From Candidatus Aquabacterium excrementipullorum (lineage in GTDB: Bacteria; Pseudomonadota; Gammaproteobacteria; Burkholderiales; Burkholderiaceae_C): a stretch of 40,934 nucleotides of DNA. Shown here piece after piece: positions 9,218 through 18,008 of this stretch. Every line of letters starts with the position of its first letter. The stretch's first letter is position 1. The notes beneath the pieces were generated by a model. The model was not told the DNA's origin. It saw nothing but the letters and a program-made list of their open reading frames with translations, and did no database searches. The stretch is taken from contig DXIO01000140.1 in the NCBI GenBank assembly GCA_019112875.1, forward strand, positions 1-40,934. Reading direction: 5' to 3'. Position numbers and translations under genes: made by a program.

Positions 9218-9637
9218 ATGAAAAAAACCTGGATTCTGGTGGCCGATGAGGCCATCGCACGTTTGCTGGAAGCCGACGACCGCCTTCTCAAGCCTGTCGA
9301 GGAACTGACCGACCCGGACGCCCATGCCAAGGCGGCGGAAATGCGCAACGATGCCCACGGGCGGCGCGGCAACAGCGTCACCACCTCGGCGGGCGAGGCC
9401 GAACTCCACCAGGAGGGCCAGCGTTTCGCCAAGCAGGTGGCGCAACGCCTGGCGCAACACCACCAGGAGGGGCGCTTCGCGTCCCTGAAGGTGGTCGCCG
9501 CGCCACGGTTCCTGGGCTACCTGCGTCAGGCCTGGAGCCCGCAGGTGGCCGCGACGATCAGCGATGAACTGGACAAGGATCTGGTGAAGGCGGATCTTGA
9601 TGAACTGGAAAAACGCCTGCTGCCAGCCCACGCATGA
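9218..9637 (+). CDS. Host attachment family protein (AtsE-like)
   Basis: 139 residues; ACGGAG ends 6 bases before the ATG. The N-terminus KKTWILVADEAIARLLE and the central block AGEAELHQEGQRFAKQVAQR plus a later LKVVAAPRFLGYLR match the family named 'protein required for attachment to host cells' (Agrobacterium AtsE type). No signal peptide or membrane helix is visible, so a cytosolic location is likely and the family name should be taken loosely. The C-terminus is charged and probably helical (ISDELDKDLVKADLDELEKR). It is monocistronic: a terminator follows directly and the neighbours lie on the other strand. Biochemical function is not known to me. Confidence 0.82.
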   Translation: MKKTWILVADEAIARLLEADDRLLKPVEELTDPDAHAKAAEMRNDAHGRRGNSVTTSAGEAELHQEGQRFAKQVAQRLAQHHQEGRFASLKVVAAPRFLGYLRQAWSPQVAATISDELDKDLVKADLDELEKRLLPAHA

Positions 9638-9672
9638 GCGTGCGGTTCGCTGATGCCCGTGTGCAGGCATTG

Positions 9673-9702
9673 AAAAACCCGGCTGTGTAGGCCGGGTTTT
9701 TT
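9673..9702 (+). terminator. Intrinsic terminator after the host-attachment gene
   Basis: Stem of 11 bp (9673-9683 against 9691-9701, core AACCCGGC/GCCGGGTT) with a 7-base loop and a run of six T. The A-run on the 5' side means it could also act on leftward transcripts from the cytochrome gene. Confidence 0.92.
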
Positions 9703-9725
9703 CTTGGGCGTTGGAGCGCCTTGCC

Positions 9726-10628
9726 TCAGCGCGGGCCCTTGGCCTGAGGCGGCAAGGTGCGCAGGTAGGCGTAGAGCGCGCCCACGTCGGTGTCGCTCAG
9801 GTGCTTGAGTGCGCCGAAAGGCATCACGCTGCTGACCTGCGTGCCGTCGGGCCGGCGGCCGGTGCGCATCATCGTGCCGAAGGCGGTGGCGCTGGTGTAG
9901 GGGCTCATGCCGCTGCCGTCGCCGCTGGTCAGGTTGGCGGCGGCGGGCCAGTCGGGCGGGGCACCCGGGATCTTGCCGCCGGCCAGCAGCGGGCCGTGGC
10001 AGCCCATGCACATGTTGGCCACGTAACGGCCGTGCGCCACCGTCACGCCTTCGGGCACGGGCTCCTGAGGCGGCAGGCTGTGGTCGATGCGGGCGGCGGC
10101 ATCCTGGATCAGGCCCAGGCCGTACAGGGCCCGCACGGGCGGTGGCAACTGCAGCACGGCGCCCTGGCCGGCCACGGGGGGCAGTTGGCGCAGGTAGCCC
10201 ACCAGCGCGGCCAGGTCCTGGTCGGTGAGGCGGTTGTAGTCTTCTGACGGCATGATCATCAGCGGCTTGCCATCGGGCTTGACGCCGTGGCGGATGGCGC
10301 GCTCCCAATCCTCCGGGCGGTAGCCGACGACCACGCTGCCGGGGCCCCTGGTGATGTTGGGGCCGGCCACCTTCATGGCGCCATCGTCGATGAAGAGCTT
10401 GCCGCCGCCATGCGTGCCGTGGCAGTCGGTGCAGCCGCGCGATTCGAACAGGTATCGCCCCCGTGACAGCGAGGCGGCGTCCTGCCCAGGTGTCACGGGG
10501 TGACTGGCGATGCGGACGTGGCGCGCCATCCTGGCGTCGGCCTGGTGCAGGGCCCAGCCCAGGGTGGTGGCGGCCACGGCGGCGAGCGCGCCGACGGTGG
10601 CCAGGCTGATCTTGAGCCAGCGTTTCAT
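9726..10628 (-). CDS. Dihaem c-type cytochrome
   Basis: 300 residues. An N-terminal signal/anchor (KRWLKISLATVGALAAVAAT) is followed by two cytochrome c domains. The first has CTDCH at about residue 70 with the axial-ligand region around LMIMPSEDY; the second has CMGCH at about residue 210 with SVMPFGALKHLSD. Each domain ends in a helix resembling LAALVGYLRQLP or GALYAYLRTLPP. It should carry two covalent haems in the periplasm and transfer electrons; the partner is unknown. The arrangement resembles the cytochrome subunits of membrane alcohol/aldehyde dehydrogenases, but no dehydrogenase subunit is nearby. It lies 27 bases after the hemerythrin-like gene on the same strand, so the two are probably cotranscribed. 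Confidence 0.9.
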   Translation of the reverse strand: MKRWLKISLATVGALAAVAATTLGWALHQADARMARHVRIASHPVTPGQDAASLSRGRYLFESRGCTDCHGTHGGGKLFIDDGAMKVAGPNITRGPGSVVVGYRPEDWERAIRHGVKPDGKPLMIMPSEDYNRLTDQDLAALVGYLRQLPPVAGQGAVLQLPPPVRALYGLGLIQDAAARIDHSLPPQEPVPEGVTVAHGRYVANMCMGCHGPLLAGGKIPGAPPDWPAAANLTSGDGSGMSPYTSATAFGTMMRTGRRPDGTQVSSVMPFGALKHLSDTDVGALYAYLRTLPPQAKGPR

Positions 10629-10655
10629 GGTGCTTGCTTCCTTGCCGCCGGGGGC

Positions 10656-11420
10656 TCAATGCGTGGCGGTGGAGGCAGGCACCAGGCTGCCCATCTGCAG
10701 CGCGGTGGCCAGGCGGTCCCAGCGCTCGGGCGAGAGCTCGCCCTTGATCAGCGCGAGCGTGGCCTCATAGGCCTCGGCCGGTGCGCCCAGGCGCATGGCC
10801 TGCAGGAAGCCGGTGAGCTCCGCGGTGGACAGGCTGATGGCGAACCATCGCATGTAGGCCATCACCTTCTCCGGGCTCAGGCGGCCGACGATCTGGCCTT
10901 CGAACTGGGCGATCTCCGCGTCGGTGAAGAGGGACCACAGCGTGGCGTTGTTGGCCGTCTCCTCCACATGCATGTGCTCCAGGTTCTCGGCGACGAACAG
11001 GGCCATCTGGCGGTAGAGATGGCGGCCCAGCAGGGGGCGCAGATCCGGGCGGGCCTGGCGCAGGGCCTGAACGTCCTGGCGCAGCGCGGCGATGCTGTGC
11101 TGGTGCTCCACGTGGTCTTCCGTGGTCTGGCGGGCCCCCTGCGGCAGGCGGGCCTCGATGGCGGTGTGGATCACCGTGTTCTCGCTGTCGATGTGGCTGG
11201 CCATCAGGTCCAGCATCAGAGCGGTGCGGTCCAGCGTGTCGCGCAGGTCGCCGGGGTGGTCCAGGTCGCAGCGGCCCAGGCGGCCGAGCGTGTCGGCCAT
11301 CAGCCTGCGCAGGGCCTTGTGGATGCCGGCGTAGATGTCGAAGCGCGGGGCGGTGGGCTGCTGCGCGGTCTGGTGGATGGCCTGGGCGGCGGGATCGAGC
11401 AGGGCGGGGATGGGGGACAT
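10656..11420 (-). CDS. Hemerythrin-like domain protein
   Basis: 254 residues; the Shine-Dalgarno AAGGAG sits 7 bases before the ATG. Histidines and carboxylates spaced as in hemerythrin four-helix bundles are visible: GIHKALRRLM, HIDSENTVIH, EDHVEHQHS, and ENLEHMHVEET. These fit a di-iron site that binds oxygen or senses redox state, although I cannot verify every ligand by eye. No signal peptide is seen, so it is likely cytosolic. It precedes the dihaem cytochrome gene (27-base gap) and follows the MalT-like regulator gene on the same strand, suggesting control by that regulator. An oxygen or nitric-oxide related role is inference. Confidence 0.78.
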   Translation of the reverse strand: MSPIPALLDPAAQAIHQTAQQPTAPRFDIYAGIHKALRRLMADTLGRLGRCDLDHPGDLRDTLDRTALMLDLMASHIDSENTVIHTAIEARLPQGARQTTEDHVEHQHSIAALRQDVQALRQARPDLRPLLGRHLYRQMALFVAENLEHMHVEETANNATLWSLFTDAEIAQFEGQIVGRLSPEKVMAYMRWFAISLSTAELTGFLQAMRLGAPAEAYEATLALIKGELSPERWDRLATALQMGSLVPASTATH

Positions 11421-11519
11421 GGCGGGGCTCCTTGGCTGGCGTTGGAACGAGCGACAAGGCTCGTGACAGGGCGCCAGTCTCCGCAAACGCCGTGGGCCAG
11501 GCATCGGCCAAAAGAGCCA

Positions 11520-11573
11520 TTGGCCCGTCGGCGATGGGCCAACCCGGATGGGGGGATCCTCTTGGGGGATCCT
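11520..11573 (-). promoter_or_regulatory. Palindrome and direct repeat between the MalT-like regulator and hemerythrin genes
   Basis: TTGGCCC (11520-11526) and GGGCCAA (11536-11542) form a 7-bp inverted repeat with a 9-base spacer. GGGGGATCCT is repeated at 11551-11560 and 11564-11573. The block is upstream of the hemerythrin-like gene and just past the end of the regulator gene. It could be an operator, or a weak terminator for the regulator, whose transcript meets TTTT about 10 bases beyond the palindrome. Function is inferred. Confidence 0.35.
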
Positions 11574-11594
11574 TCCAGTGGGGCTCAGCCGGCC

Positions 11595-14387
11595 TCAGCG
11601 GCCATGGCGCACGTACCAGGCCGCCGCCTGGCCTCGGGAATCGACGCCCAGCTTGTCCAGGATGTTGGCCACATGCCGCTTGACGGTGTGGGGGCTGAGG
11701 TCGAAGGCGCGGGCGATGAGCTTGTTGCTGTCGCCGGCGGCGAGGCGGGCCAGCACTTCGAGCTCGCGCGTGCTGAGGGGTAGCTGGGTGGTGTTGGCGG
11801 CGATGTTTTCTGGTTGCGCCGGTGGGGCCCGCTCATCCGCGCGTGAGTAACCTGCAGGCGAGACCGCGTGTGCATGGTCGATGAGCGATGATGGGTCGGG
11901 GGCGTGTGTCGCCGGCACGGCCGGGGCATCGGCGTGGCGTCTTGCCGCCAACGCCGCCCAGTGCACCAGCGATGTGGCCTGACCTTGGGTCAGGTGCGCC
12001 CCCCAGTCCGTCGCGGCCAGGTCACGCAGCGCGCGAGGCCCCGCGAAAAGGATGCCCGCCACTTCACCGCTGGCTTGGGCGCGTTGGAACAAGGGCTGCA
12101 GCACCTCGGCGGCCTCGGCTGTGCGGCCGCGCATCAGCAGGGCATGGGCCAGGCGTGTGCGGATCTCCATGGCCTGGCCGTACAGGTCGATGGCGGCTTC
12201 CTGGCCCAGGGCCTGGGCGTAGCCCTCGGCGGCGGTGGCCCAGTCGCCGGCCAGCGCGGCCAGGCGGGCCGGCAGGGGCAGGCGCTCGCGTACGAACAGG
12301 GCGTGCTCGACCGGGTTGTGCTGGGCTTCGAGCTGGGCGGCCACGGCGCGCACGGTGGGGGCATCGTCCAGGACATCGGCCACGCGCAGCTTGAAGTACC
12401 AGAAGTGGTTCAGCCAGGTGTCGCGCCGGCCGCTGGTGCGTTCGTCTTCCAGGTTGGCCAGGCGGGCCTGCGCCGCCGCCAGGGCGCCGTCGCGGTCGCC
12501 CTGCACGGCCAGGGTCAGGCTCTGGAACACCTGCAGGTAGCCGCTGAGGTTGGGCGGGCGGTTCAGCCAGCGGCAGTCTTCGTCGACCTGGGTGAGCAGG
12601 GCGGCGGCTTCGGTCGGCTGACCGCCCCACAGGGCCAGGCCGGCACGCAGGGCCTGGGCCAGCACGCGAAGCGGTGTCGGCGGGTCGGTTGGCGTGCGCT
12701 GCAGGGCGCCCTGCACGTAGCGCTGCATGGCGCCGCGCGTGCCGGGCAGGCCGAAGAAGGTGGTCAGCGGCACGGCCTGCAGCCACAGCATGGCGTCGTC
12801 GGTGGTCTCCAGGAGGTCGAGCGTGCGGTTCAGCGGCTCGGCCACGGTGGTGAATTGGCCGGCGGCCACGCCATGCCAGCTCTGCGCCTGCCAGGCGGTG
12901 GCCTCGGCGTAGGTGTCCATGGGCTGCTGGCGCAGCTCGTGCAGCAGCACGGCCGATTGCAGCACCGAGCCACCGGCGGCCAGGCCGATCACCTTGAGCG
13001 CCTTGGCGCGTTGGGATGCGGCCAGGTCGCCCGCCTGGGCGTGGCCCGTGGCGGCCTGCGCCAGTGCGCTGTACATGGTCAGCAGGTCCCAATGCGCCCA
13101 CGCGCACAAGCCCAGCAGGTGGGCCAGCCGGGGTGATCGTTGCTGCGCCTCGGGCGGGAACTGGCCGATGAGGCGGCGCACCTGGGCGGCCCCGCCTTCG
13201 GCGATCAGGCGGGGTCCGAGCTCATGCAGGGTCTGCTCGGCATCCACCCAGGCCTGGGCGCGGGCCAGGTAGGCGATGCGGCGCACCGGGTCGGGCTCGG
13301 TGGCGGCGGCGCGGCGCAGGATGGCGTCCAGCTCGTGCGGCAGCTCTTGGCGCAGGCGCTCGTCCAGGCAGTCGCGCAGCAGGTCGTGCAAGGTCAGTGT
13401 GAGCTCGGGGCCGTCGAGCACGGAGACGAACAGGCCGCGCCGCTCGATGTCCTCCAGCCAGAAGGCCGCGCGCGCATCGCCCGAGACGGCGGCGCAGCGC
13501 ACCGCGCTCAGCGTGGGCAGCACGGCGCAGCGCATCAGGAACAGGCGCAGCTCGGCGGGCATGTCGTCGAGCACCTCCGCGGCGAGGTAGTCGAACATGT
13601 GCCGGTCGGACGCCTCCTGGGCCAGCGCCGTGGGCTGGCGCGTGGTCTTGATGGCGAGACTCAGGCCGGCGGCCCAGCCATGGGTGCGTTCCAGCAGGGC
13701 ATGGGCGTCGAGAGGCTGTGCGCCCGCCGTATGGTCCTGCGCGGCCAGCAACTGCTCGATCTCGTCCGGCGTGAAGCGCAGGCTGTCCTGGCGGAACTCA
13801 TCCAGCTCACCGCGGGCGCGCCAGCGGGCCAGCGACAGGGCTGGGTCCACGCGCGATGAGACCACCAGACCCCAGTGCTCGGGCAGGCGCTCGACCAGCT
13901 GGTCCAGCAGTTCGAACACGGCGGCATCGGCCACGCGGTGGGCATCGTCGACCACGATCAGGCCGCGCGGCACCTCGGTGGCCACCAGCGCGTTGACCAG
14001 TTCGGCCACCAGGCGGGCGCGGCTGCTGGCGCTGCCATCGAGCGAGGTCACCAGGGCTTCGGGCGAAGTGCGCCAAGGCAAATCGTGAGGCTCCAGCGCG
14101 GCCAGCAGGCCGGCGGCGAAGCGGGCCAGGTCGTCGTCGGCGTCCAGGGCCAGCCAGGCCAGGGCGGTGCCTTGGGGCAGGGCGTTGACCTGCGCGGTGA
14201 GCGCGGCCGTCTTGCCGAAGCCGGCGGGGGCGCACAGCAGCACGAGGCGCTGGTGGGCCAGGGCATCGGCCAGAGGCAGGTCCAGGCGCTGGCGCGCGAT
14301 CAGGCCACGGCGTGGCCGAGGCGGCTGCAGCTTGGTGCGCGCGATGCCCTGGAACAGGGGCGCGCTGGCGCTCGCGGCGGCCCTCAT
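11595..14387 (-). CDS. MalT-type ATP-dependent LuxR-family transcriptional regulator
   Basis: 930 residues from the ATG at 14387, the usual size for MalT/LAL regulators. The start (APLFQGIARTKLQPPRPRRG, then LIARQRL) is the MalT N-terminus. Walker A is CAPAGFGKTAAL, Walker B is LIVVDDAHRV, and SSRVDPALSLARWRARGEL is the following STAND-ATPase segment. The middle is an alpha-helical TPR-like region (about residues 380-800). The C-terminal LuxR helix-turn-helix is clear: LSTRELEVLARLAAGDSNKL and LSPHTVKRHVANILDKLGV. Such proteins bind an inducer and ATP, oligomerise and activate promoters. The frame stays open to 14594, but residues upstream of 14387 look unlike protein and a GATAAT at 14536-14541 (minus) would place the promoter inside them. 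Its inducer is unknown; the hemerythrin/cytochrome pair downstream is the obvious candidate target. Confidence 0.9.
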   Translation of the reverse strand: MRAAASASAPLFQGIARTKLQPPRPRRGLIARQRLDLPLADALAHQRLVLLCAPAGFGKTAALTAQVNALPQGTALAWLALDADDDLARFAAGLLAALEPHDLPWRTSPEALVTSLDGSASSRARLVAELVNALVATEVPRGLIVVDDAHRVADAAVFELLDQLVERLPEHWGLVVSSRVDPALSLARWRARGELDEFRQDSLRFTPDEIEQLLAAQDHTAGAQPLDAHALLERTHGWAAGLSLAIKTTRQPTALAQEASDRHMFDYLAAEVLDDMPAELRLFLMRCAVLPTLSAVRCAAVSGDARAAFWLEDIERRGLFVSVLDGPELTLTLHDLLRDCLDERLRQELPHELDAILRRAAATEPDPVRRIAYLARAQAWVDAEQTLHELGPRLIAEGGAAQVRRLIGQFPPEAQQRSPRLAHLLGLCAWAHWDLLTMYSALAQAATGHAQAGDLAASQRAKALKVIGLAAGGSVLQSAVLLHELRQQPMDTYAEATAWQAQSWHGVAAGQFTTVAEPLNRTLDLLETTDDAMLWLQAVPLTTFFGLPGTRGAMQRYVQGALQRTPTDPPTPLRVLAQALRAGLALWGGQPTEAAALLTQVDEDCRWLNRPPNLSGYLQVFQSLTLAVQGDRDGALAAAQARLANLEDERTSGRRDTWLNHFWYFKLRVADVLDDAPTVRAVAAQLEAQHNPVEHALFVRERLPLPARLAALAGDWATAAEGYAQALGQEAAIDLYGQAMEIRTRLAHALLMRGRTAEAAEVLQPLFQRAQASGEVAGILFAGPRALRDLAATDWGAHLTQGQATSLVHWAALAARRHADAPAVPATHAPDPSSLIDHAHAVSPAGYSRADERAPPAQPENIAANTTQLPLSTRELEVLARLAAGDSNKLIARAFDLSPHTVKRHVANILDKLGVDSRGQAAAWYVRHGR

Positions 14388-14571
14388 GGCCACGCGACCG
14401 TGTGCGGGGTGATGCCGGCCCGCCGGGCGGCTGACGATAGGCGTGTGCTGGTTTCTCGCGACATCCCTGCTCTCCCGAGAAGGGGCCGCGTGGCGGTTGC
14501 GCGTGCCCCGGCAGCTTTGGGGCTGCTGGGGTGAAATTATCGGGGATCCGGACGCGTGGCTGGCCTCCGAC

Positions 14572-14594
14572 GTGTCCCCCAAGGCGGGGGACAC
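14572..14594 (-). other. Strong GC hairpin at the 3' side of the fumarase gene
   Basis: GTGTCCCCC (14572-14580) and GGGGGACAC (14586-14594) make a perfect 9-bp stem with a 5-base loop, 20 bases past the fumarase stop. There is no T-run on either strand, so it is not a canonical terminator. It may stabilise the mRNA end or be a copy of a dispersed repeat. Confidence 0.5.
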
Positions 14595-14613
14595 CAGTGG
14601 GCTCGACGCCGGA

Positions 14614-16140
14614 TCAGCTCACCGCGACGGGGATCTTGCCGATCTTGGCCTGCCAGATCTTCGGGCCTTCGATGTGGGCGCTGGTGCCGCCGGCATCCAC
14701 CGCCACCGTCACGGGCATGTCGACCACGTCGAACTCGTAGATGGCTTCCATGCCCAGGTCGGCGAAGCCCACCACCTTGGCGCCCTTGATGGCCTTGGAC
14801 ACCAGGTAGGCACTGCCGCCCACGGCCATCAGGTAGGCCGACTTGTGCTTCTTGATCGACTCGATGGCGACGGGGCCGCGCTCGGCCTTGCCCACCATGG
14901 AGATCAGGCCGGTCTTCTCCAGCATCATGTCGGTGAACTTGTCCATGCGGGTGGCGGTGGTGGGGCCGGCGGGGCCGACCACTTCGTCGCGCACCGGATC
15001 GACCGGGCCCACGTAGTAGATGACGCGGTTGGTGAAATCGACCGGCAGCTGCTCGCCCTTGGCCAGCATGTCCTGGATGCGCTTGTGCGCGGCGTCGCGG
15101 CCCGTCAGCATCTTGCCGTTGAGCAGCAGGGTGTCGCCCGGCTTCCAGCTGGCCACTTCGGCCGGGGTCAGCGTGTTCAGGTCCACGCGCTTGGACTTGT
15201 TGTAGTCAGGCGCCCAGTGCACGTTGGGCCACAGGTCCAGGCTGGGCGGATCCAGGTAGACAGGGCCGCTGCCGTCCATCACGAAGTGGGCGTGGCGGGT
15301 GGCCGCGCAGTTCGGGATCATGGCGATGGGCTTGGAGGCCGCGTGCGTCGGGTAGGTCTTGATCTTCACGTCCAGCACGGTGGTCAGACCGCCCAGGCCT
15401 TGCGCGCCGATGCCCAGGGCATTGACCTTCTCGTACAGCTCGATGCGCAGCTCTTCCAGTTTGTTCTGGGGGCCGCGCTCCAGCAGCTCGTACATGTCGA
15501 TGTCGTCCATCAACGATTCCTTGGCCAGCAGGGCGGCCTTTTCAGCCGTGCCGCCCACGCCGATGCCGAGCATGCCGGGCGGGCACCAGCCGGCGCCCAT
15601 GGTCGGAACGGTCTTGAGCACCCAGTCGACGATGTTGTCGCTCGGGTTGAGCATGTAGACCTTGGACTTGTTTTCGGAGCCGCCGCCCTTGGCCGCGACC
15701 GTCACATCGACCGTGTCACCGGGCACCAGCTCCATGAAGACCACGGCGGGCGTGTTGTCCTTGGTGTTCTTGCGCTCGAAGATGGGGTCGGACAGCACCG
15801 AGGCGCGCAGCTTGTTGTCCGGGTTGTTGTAGCCACGGCGCACGCCTTCGTCCACGGCATCCTGGATGCTGCGGTTGCCGAAGCCTTCCCACTTCACGCC
15901 CATCCCGATCTTCAGGAAGACGTTGACGATACCGGTGTCCTGGCAGATCGGGCGACGGCCCTCGGCGCACATGCGCGAGTTGGTCAGGATCTGCGCGATC
16001 GCGTCCTTGGCGGCCGGCGATTCCTCGCGCTCATAGGCGCGGGCCAGGTGGGCGATGTAGTCGGCCGGGTGGTAGTAGCTGATGTACTGCAGGGCGGCAG
16101 CGACGGATTCGACGAGGTCGTCGTGGCGGATGGTCGTCAT
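14614..16140 (-). CDS. fumA: Fumarate hydratase, class I (iron-sulfur)
   Basis: 508 residues. It is the long, oxygen-sensitive class I fumarase with the alpha and beta parts fused in one chain, hydrating fumarate to L-malate in the citric acid cycle. Cysteines likely to hold the [4Fe-4S] cluster occur at RRPICQDTGIVNVF, TMGAGWCPPGMLGIGVGG and MIPNCAATRHAHF. The C-terminal beta domain is recognised from LLNGKMLTGRDAAHKRI, YYVGPVDPV and VVGPAGPTTATRMD. The length matches family members (about 505-550). It is transcribed alone, upstream of the MalT-like regulator. The TAAAAT at 16207-16212 (minus) may be its -10 box. The symbol fumA is by family; fumB would be equally fitting. Confidence 0.95.
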   Translation of the reverse strand: MTTIRHDDLVESVAAALQYISYYHPADYIAHLARAYEREESPAAKDAIAQILTNSRMCAEGRRPICQDTGIVNVFLKIGMGVKWEGFGNRSIQDAVDEGVRRGYNNPDNKLRASVLSDPIFERKNTKDNTPAVVFMELVPGDTVDVTVAAKGGGSENKSKVYMLNPSDNIVDWVLKTVPTMGAGWCPPGMLGIGVGGTAEKAALLAKESLMDDIDMYELLERGPQNKLEELRIELYEKVNALGIGAQGLGGLTTVLDVKIKTYPTHAASKPIAMIPNCAATRHAHFVMDGSGPVYLDPPSLDLWPNVHWAPDYNKSKRVDLNTLTPAEVASWKPGDTLLLNGKMLTGRDAAHKRIQDMLAKGEQLPVDFTNRVIYYVGPVDPVRDEVVGPAGPTTATRMDKFTDMMLEKTGLISMVGKAERGPVAIESIKKHKSAYLMAVGGSAYLVSKAIKGAKVVGFADLGMEAIYEFDVVDMPVTVAVDAGGTSAHIEGPKIWQAKIGKIPVAVS

Positions 16141-16206
16141 GGTGGGCTTGGGCTTTTGGCTTGGGCTGGGGGCACCCCGGGGAAGGGTGGTCGGGTGACG
16201 GCGGGC

Positions 16207-16235
16207 ATTTTACCGCGCATGGTCTGGCCATGGGG
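16207..16235 (-). promoter_or_regulatory. Candidate promoter of the fumarase gene
   Basis: On the minus strand TAAAAT (16212 to 16207) lies 66 bases before the ATG, in a GGTAAAATGCC context. The matching -35 position (around 16230-16235) is poor, so only the -10 element is supported. Confidence 0.35.
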
Positions 16236-16289
16236 CGGGCCGGGAAGGGCGAGCGCCCCGGGTCAGCTTGTAGCAGGCTGGCCGTTGCG

Positions 16290-18008
16290 TCAGTCGGAAT
16301 GCACGGCAGCCTGGGGCTTGGCCGACGCGTGGGAAGCGGCCATCGGCACCATGATCGCGCAGGTGCGGTTGCGGCCCTGCGCTTTGGCCTCGTACAGGCG
16401 CTGGTCGGCCAGGTCCACCAGCTTCTCCAGCGGCACGCTGTCTTCGCAGGGGGCCAGTCCGCACGAGAAGGTCACGTGCAGCTTGGGCACGGTGGCCGAC
16501 ATGGCGGTGCGGGCCACTTCCAGCCGTGCGCGTTCGATGCCCAGGGCGGCCGCGGCCATGTCGCTGTCGTTGAGCAGGATCAGGAATTCCTCGCCGCCCC
16601 AGCGGGCCACCACGTCGGTGTCGCGCAGTCCTGCCTTCATCGCGCGCGCGAAGTTGCGCAACACCTCGTCGCCCACGCCGTGGCCGTGCGTGTCGTTGAC
16701 CGCCTTGAAGTGGTCCAGGTCGATCAGCGCGATGCAGGCGGGTGTGCCCGAGCGCGCGCCCAGCTTGATCCGCTGGTCGATCAGCTCGATCATGTGCCGC
16801 CGGTTGACCAGGCCGGTGAGCTCGTCGCGCGTGGCCAGCACCTGGATGCGCTCCAGCGCCTCGGACAGTTCGTTCTTGCGCCGTACCAGCGAGTTGCGGA
16901 GCAGGCCCAGTTGCTGCGCCAGCCAGGACATCACGGTCAGCACCACCACCATCACACCGAAGGTCACGCCCTGCAGCTTGATCTGGCCGGGGTCGGTCTC
17001 GTTGCGGACCACGGCCAACATCGACACCGAGAAGGCCACCGCGGCGAAGGCGCTGATGCGCGCCACCTGCGACGGCGTGATCATGAACATGCCGAACATC
17101 TCCATCGTGACCAGCAACGTCAGCGCCAGGCCCCGGCCGATGCCGCCCAGGTAGTAGCCGAAGGCCAGGAACACCACGCAGACCAGCAGCTTGGGCTCGG
17201 TCATCGTGCGGTCGTGCAGGTTCTGGTTCAGGCCGGAGCGGGTCACCAGGTAGAAGCTCAGGATGGTGACGGCGGCCAGGTAGGTCATCCAGCGCGCGGC
17301 CTGGGGATCGATGAAGCCCACCGAGGCGCCGTACTCCAGCGCCACGATGCCCGACAGGGCGCACAGGCAGGCGATCAGGAAGCGCTGGATGAACACGCCT
17401 TGCGCGCGGTCATTGGACAGCAGCCACTTCTTCAAGGCCCGAGCGCGCAGGTGGCGTAGGCGGCCGATGGACCACAGCGGCAGCAGCGGTGCGGCCATCA
17501 TGCCCGTCAGCGCGGCCACCAGGGTGTCGTCCAGCGGGTTGCCCAGGCCGAAGGCCAGCAGCAGGGCACCGGCCATGAAAGCCACGAATGCGCTGGCATG
17601 CCGCCAGGCCGGGCCGCGCAGGTGCGTGCTGGCCGCCAGTTGCGAAGGAAGCACGCAGGCGAGCAGCCACCATCGATCGGCGGGCTCGGCCATCAAGGCC
17701 ACCCAGAACAGGGCGATGCCACTCAGCAAGGTGAGCGGGCCGAACAGGCCGGGGTCGAACCGGTGGAAGGGCACGCCGCGCCGCGCCATGGCCGGCAGCA
17801 GCGCACTGGCCGCGATGGTGAGGGCGATCAGGCCAAGCAGGCCTTCCCAGGGCAGCCTGTGCTGGCTGGCCGCCATGGCCAGCAGCAGCCAGGCCAATGC
17901 GTGCCTTGTCACCGCGTGCGCCAACAGACCCTGCACCACGCGGAGCCGGCGGTTGGCGCCCGTCACGCGCGAGGCGGCGGGCGGTGCATGCGGAGAATCG
18001 TTGACCAT
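16290..18008 (-). CDS. Membrane-bound diguanylate cyclase (GGDEF domain)
   Basis: 572 residues from the ATG at 18008 (an in-frame ATG at 18065 would add 19). Residues up to about 360 hold roughly ten hydrophobic segments (for example VAFMAGALLLAFGLG, LLVCVVFLAFGYYLGGIG, VTFGVMVVVLTVMSWL) with no recognised sensor family. A short coiled linker (RNSLVRRKNELSEALERIQ) leads to the GGDEF domain. It has ATRDELTGLVNRRHM, the active-site loop RWGGEEF near residue 470, and RDTD exactly five residues ahead, the inhibitory I-site. It should make c-di-GMP from two GTP with product inhibition. No EAL domain is present. In the same genome type IV pili are a usual c-di-GMP output, but no direct link is shown here. 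Confidence 0.92.
   Translation of the reverse strand: MVNDSPHAPPAASRVTGANRRLRVVQGLLAHAVTRHALAWLLLAMAASQHRLPWEGLLGLIALTIAASALLPAMARRGVPFHRFDPGLFGPLTLLSGIALFWVALMAEPADRWWLLACVLPSQLAASTHLRGPAWRHASAFVAFMAGALLLAFGLGNPLDDTLVAALTGMMAAPLLPLWSIGRLRHLRARALKKWLLSNDRAQGVFIQRFLIACLCALSGIVALEYGASVGFIDPQAARWMTYLAAVTILSFYLVTRSGLNQNLHDRTMTEPKLLVCVVFLAFGYYLGGIGRGLALTLLVTMEMFGMFMITPSQVARISAFAAVAFSVSMLAVVRNETDPGQIKLQGVTFGVMVVVLTVMSWLAQQLGLLRNSLVRRKNELSEALERIQVLATRDELTGLVNRRHMIELIDQRIKLGARSGTPACIALIDLDHFKAVNDTHGHGVGDEVLRNFARAMKAGLRDTDVVARWGGEEFLILLNDSDMAAAALGIERARLEVARTAMSATVPKLHVTFSCGLAPCEDSVPLEKLVDLADQRLYEAKAQGRNRTCAIMVPMAASHASAKPQAAVHSD

Noticed and set aside
14388-14594. N-terminal extension of the MalT-like regulator to the ATG at 14594
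   Set aside because: The extra 69 residues are not MalT-like, overlap the fumarase 3' hairpin and a possible -10 box, and have no ribosome binding site.
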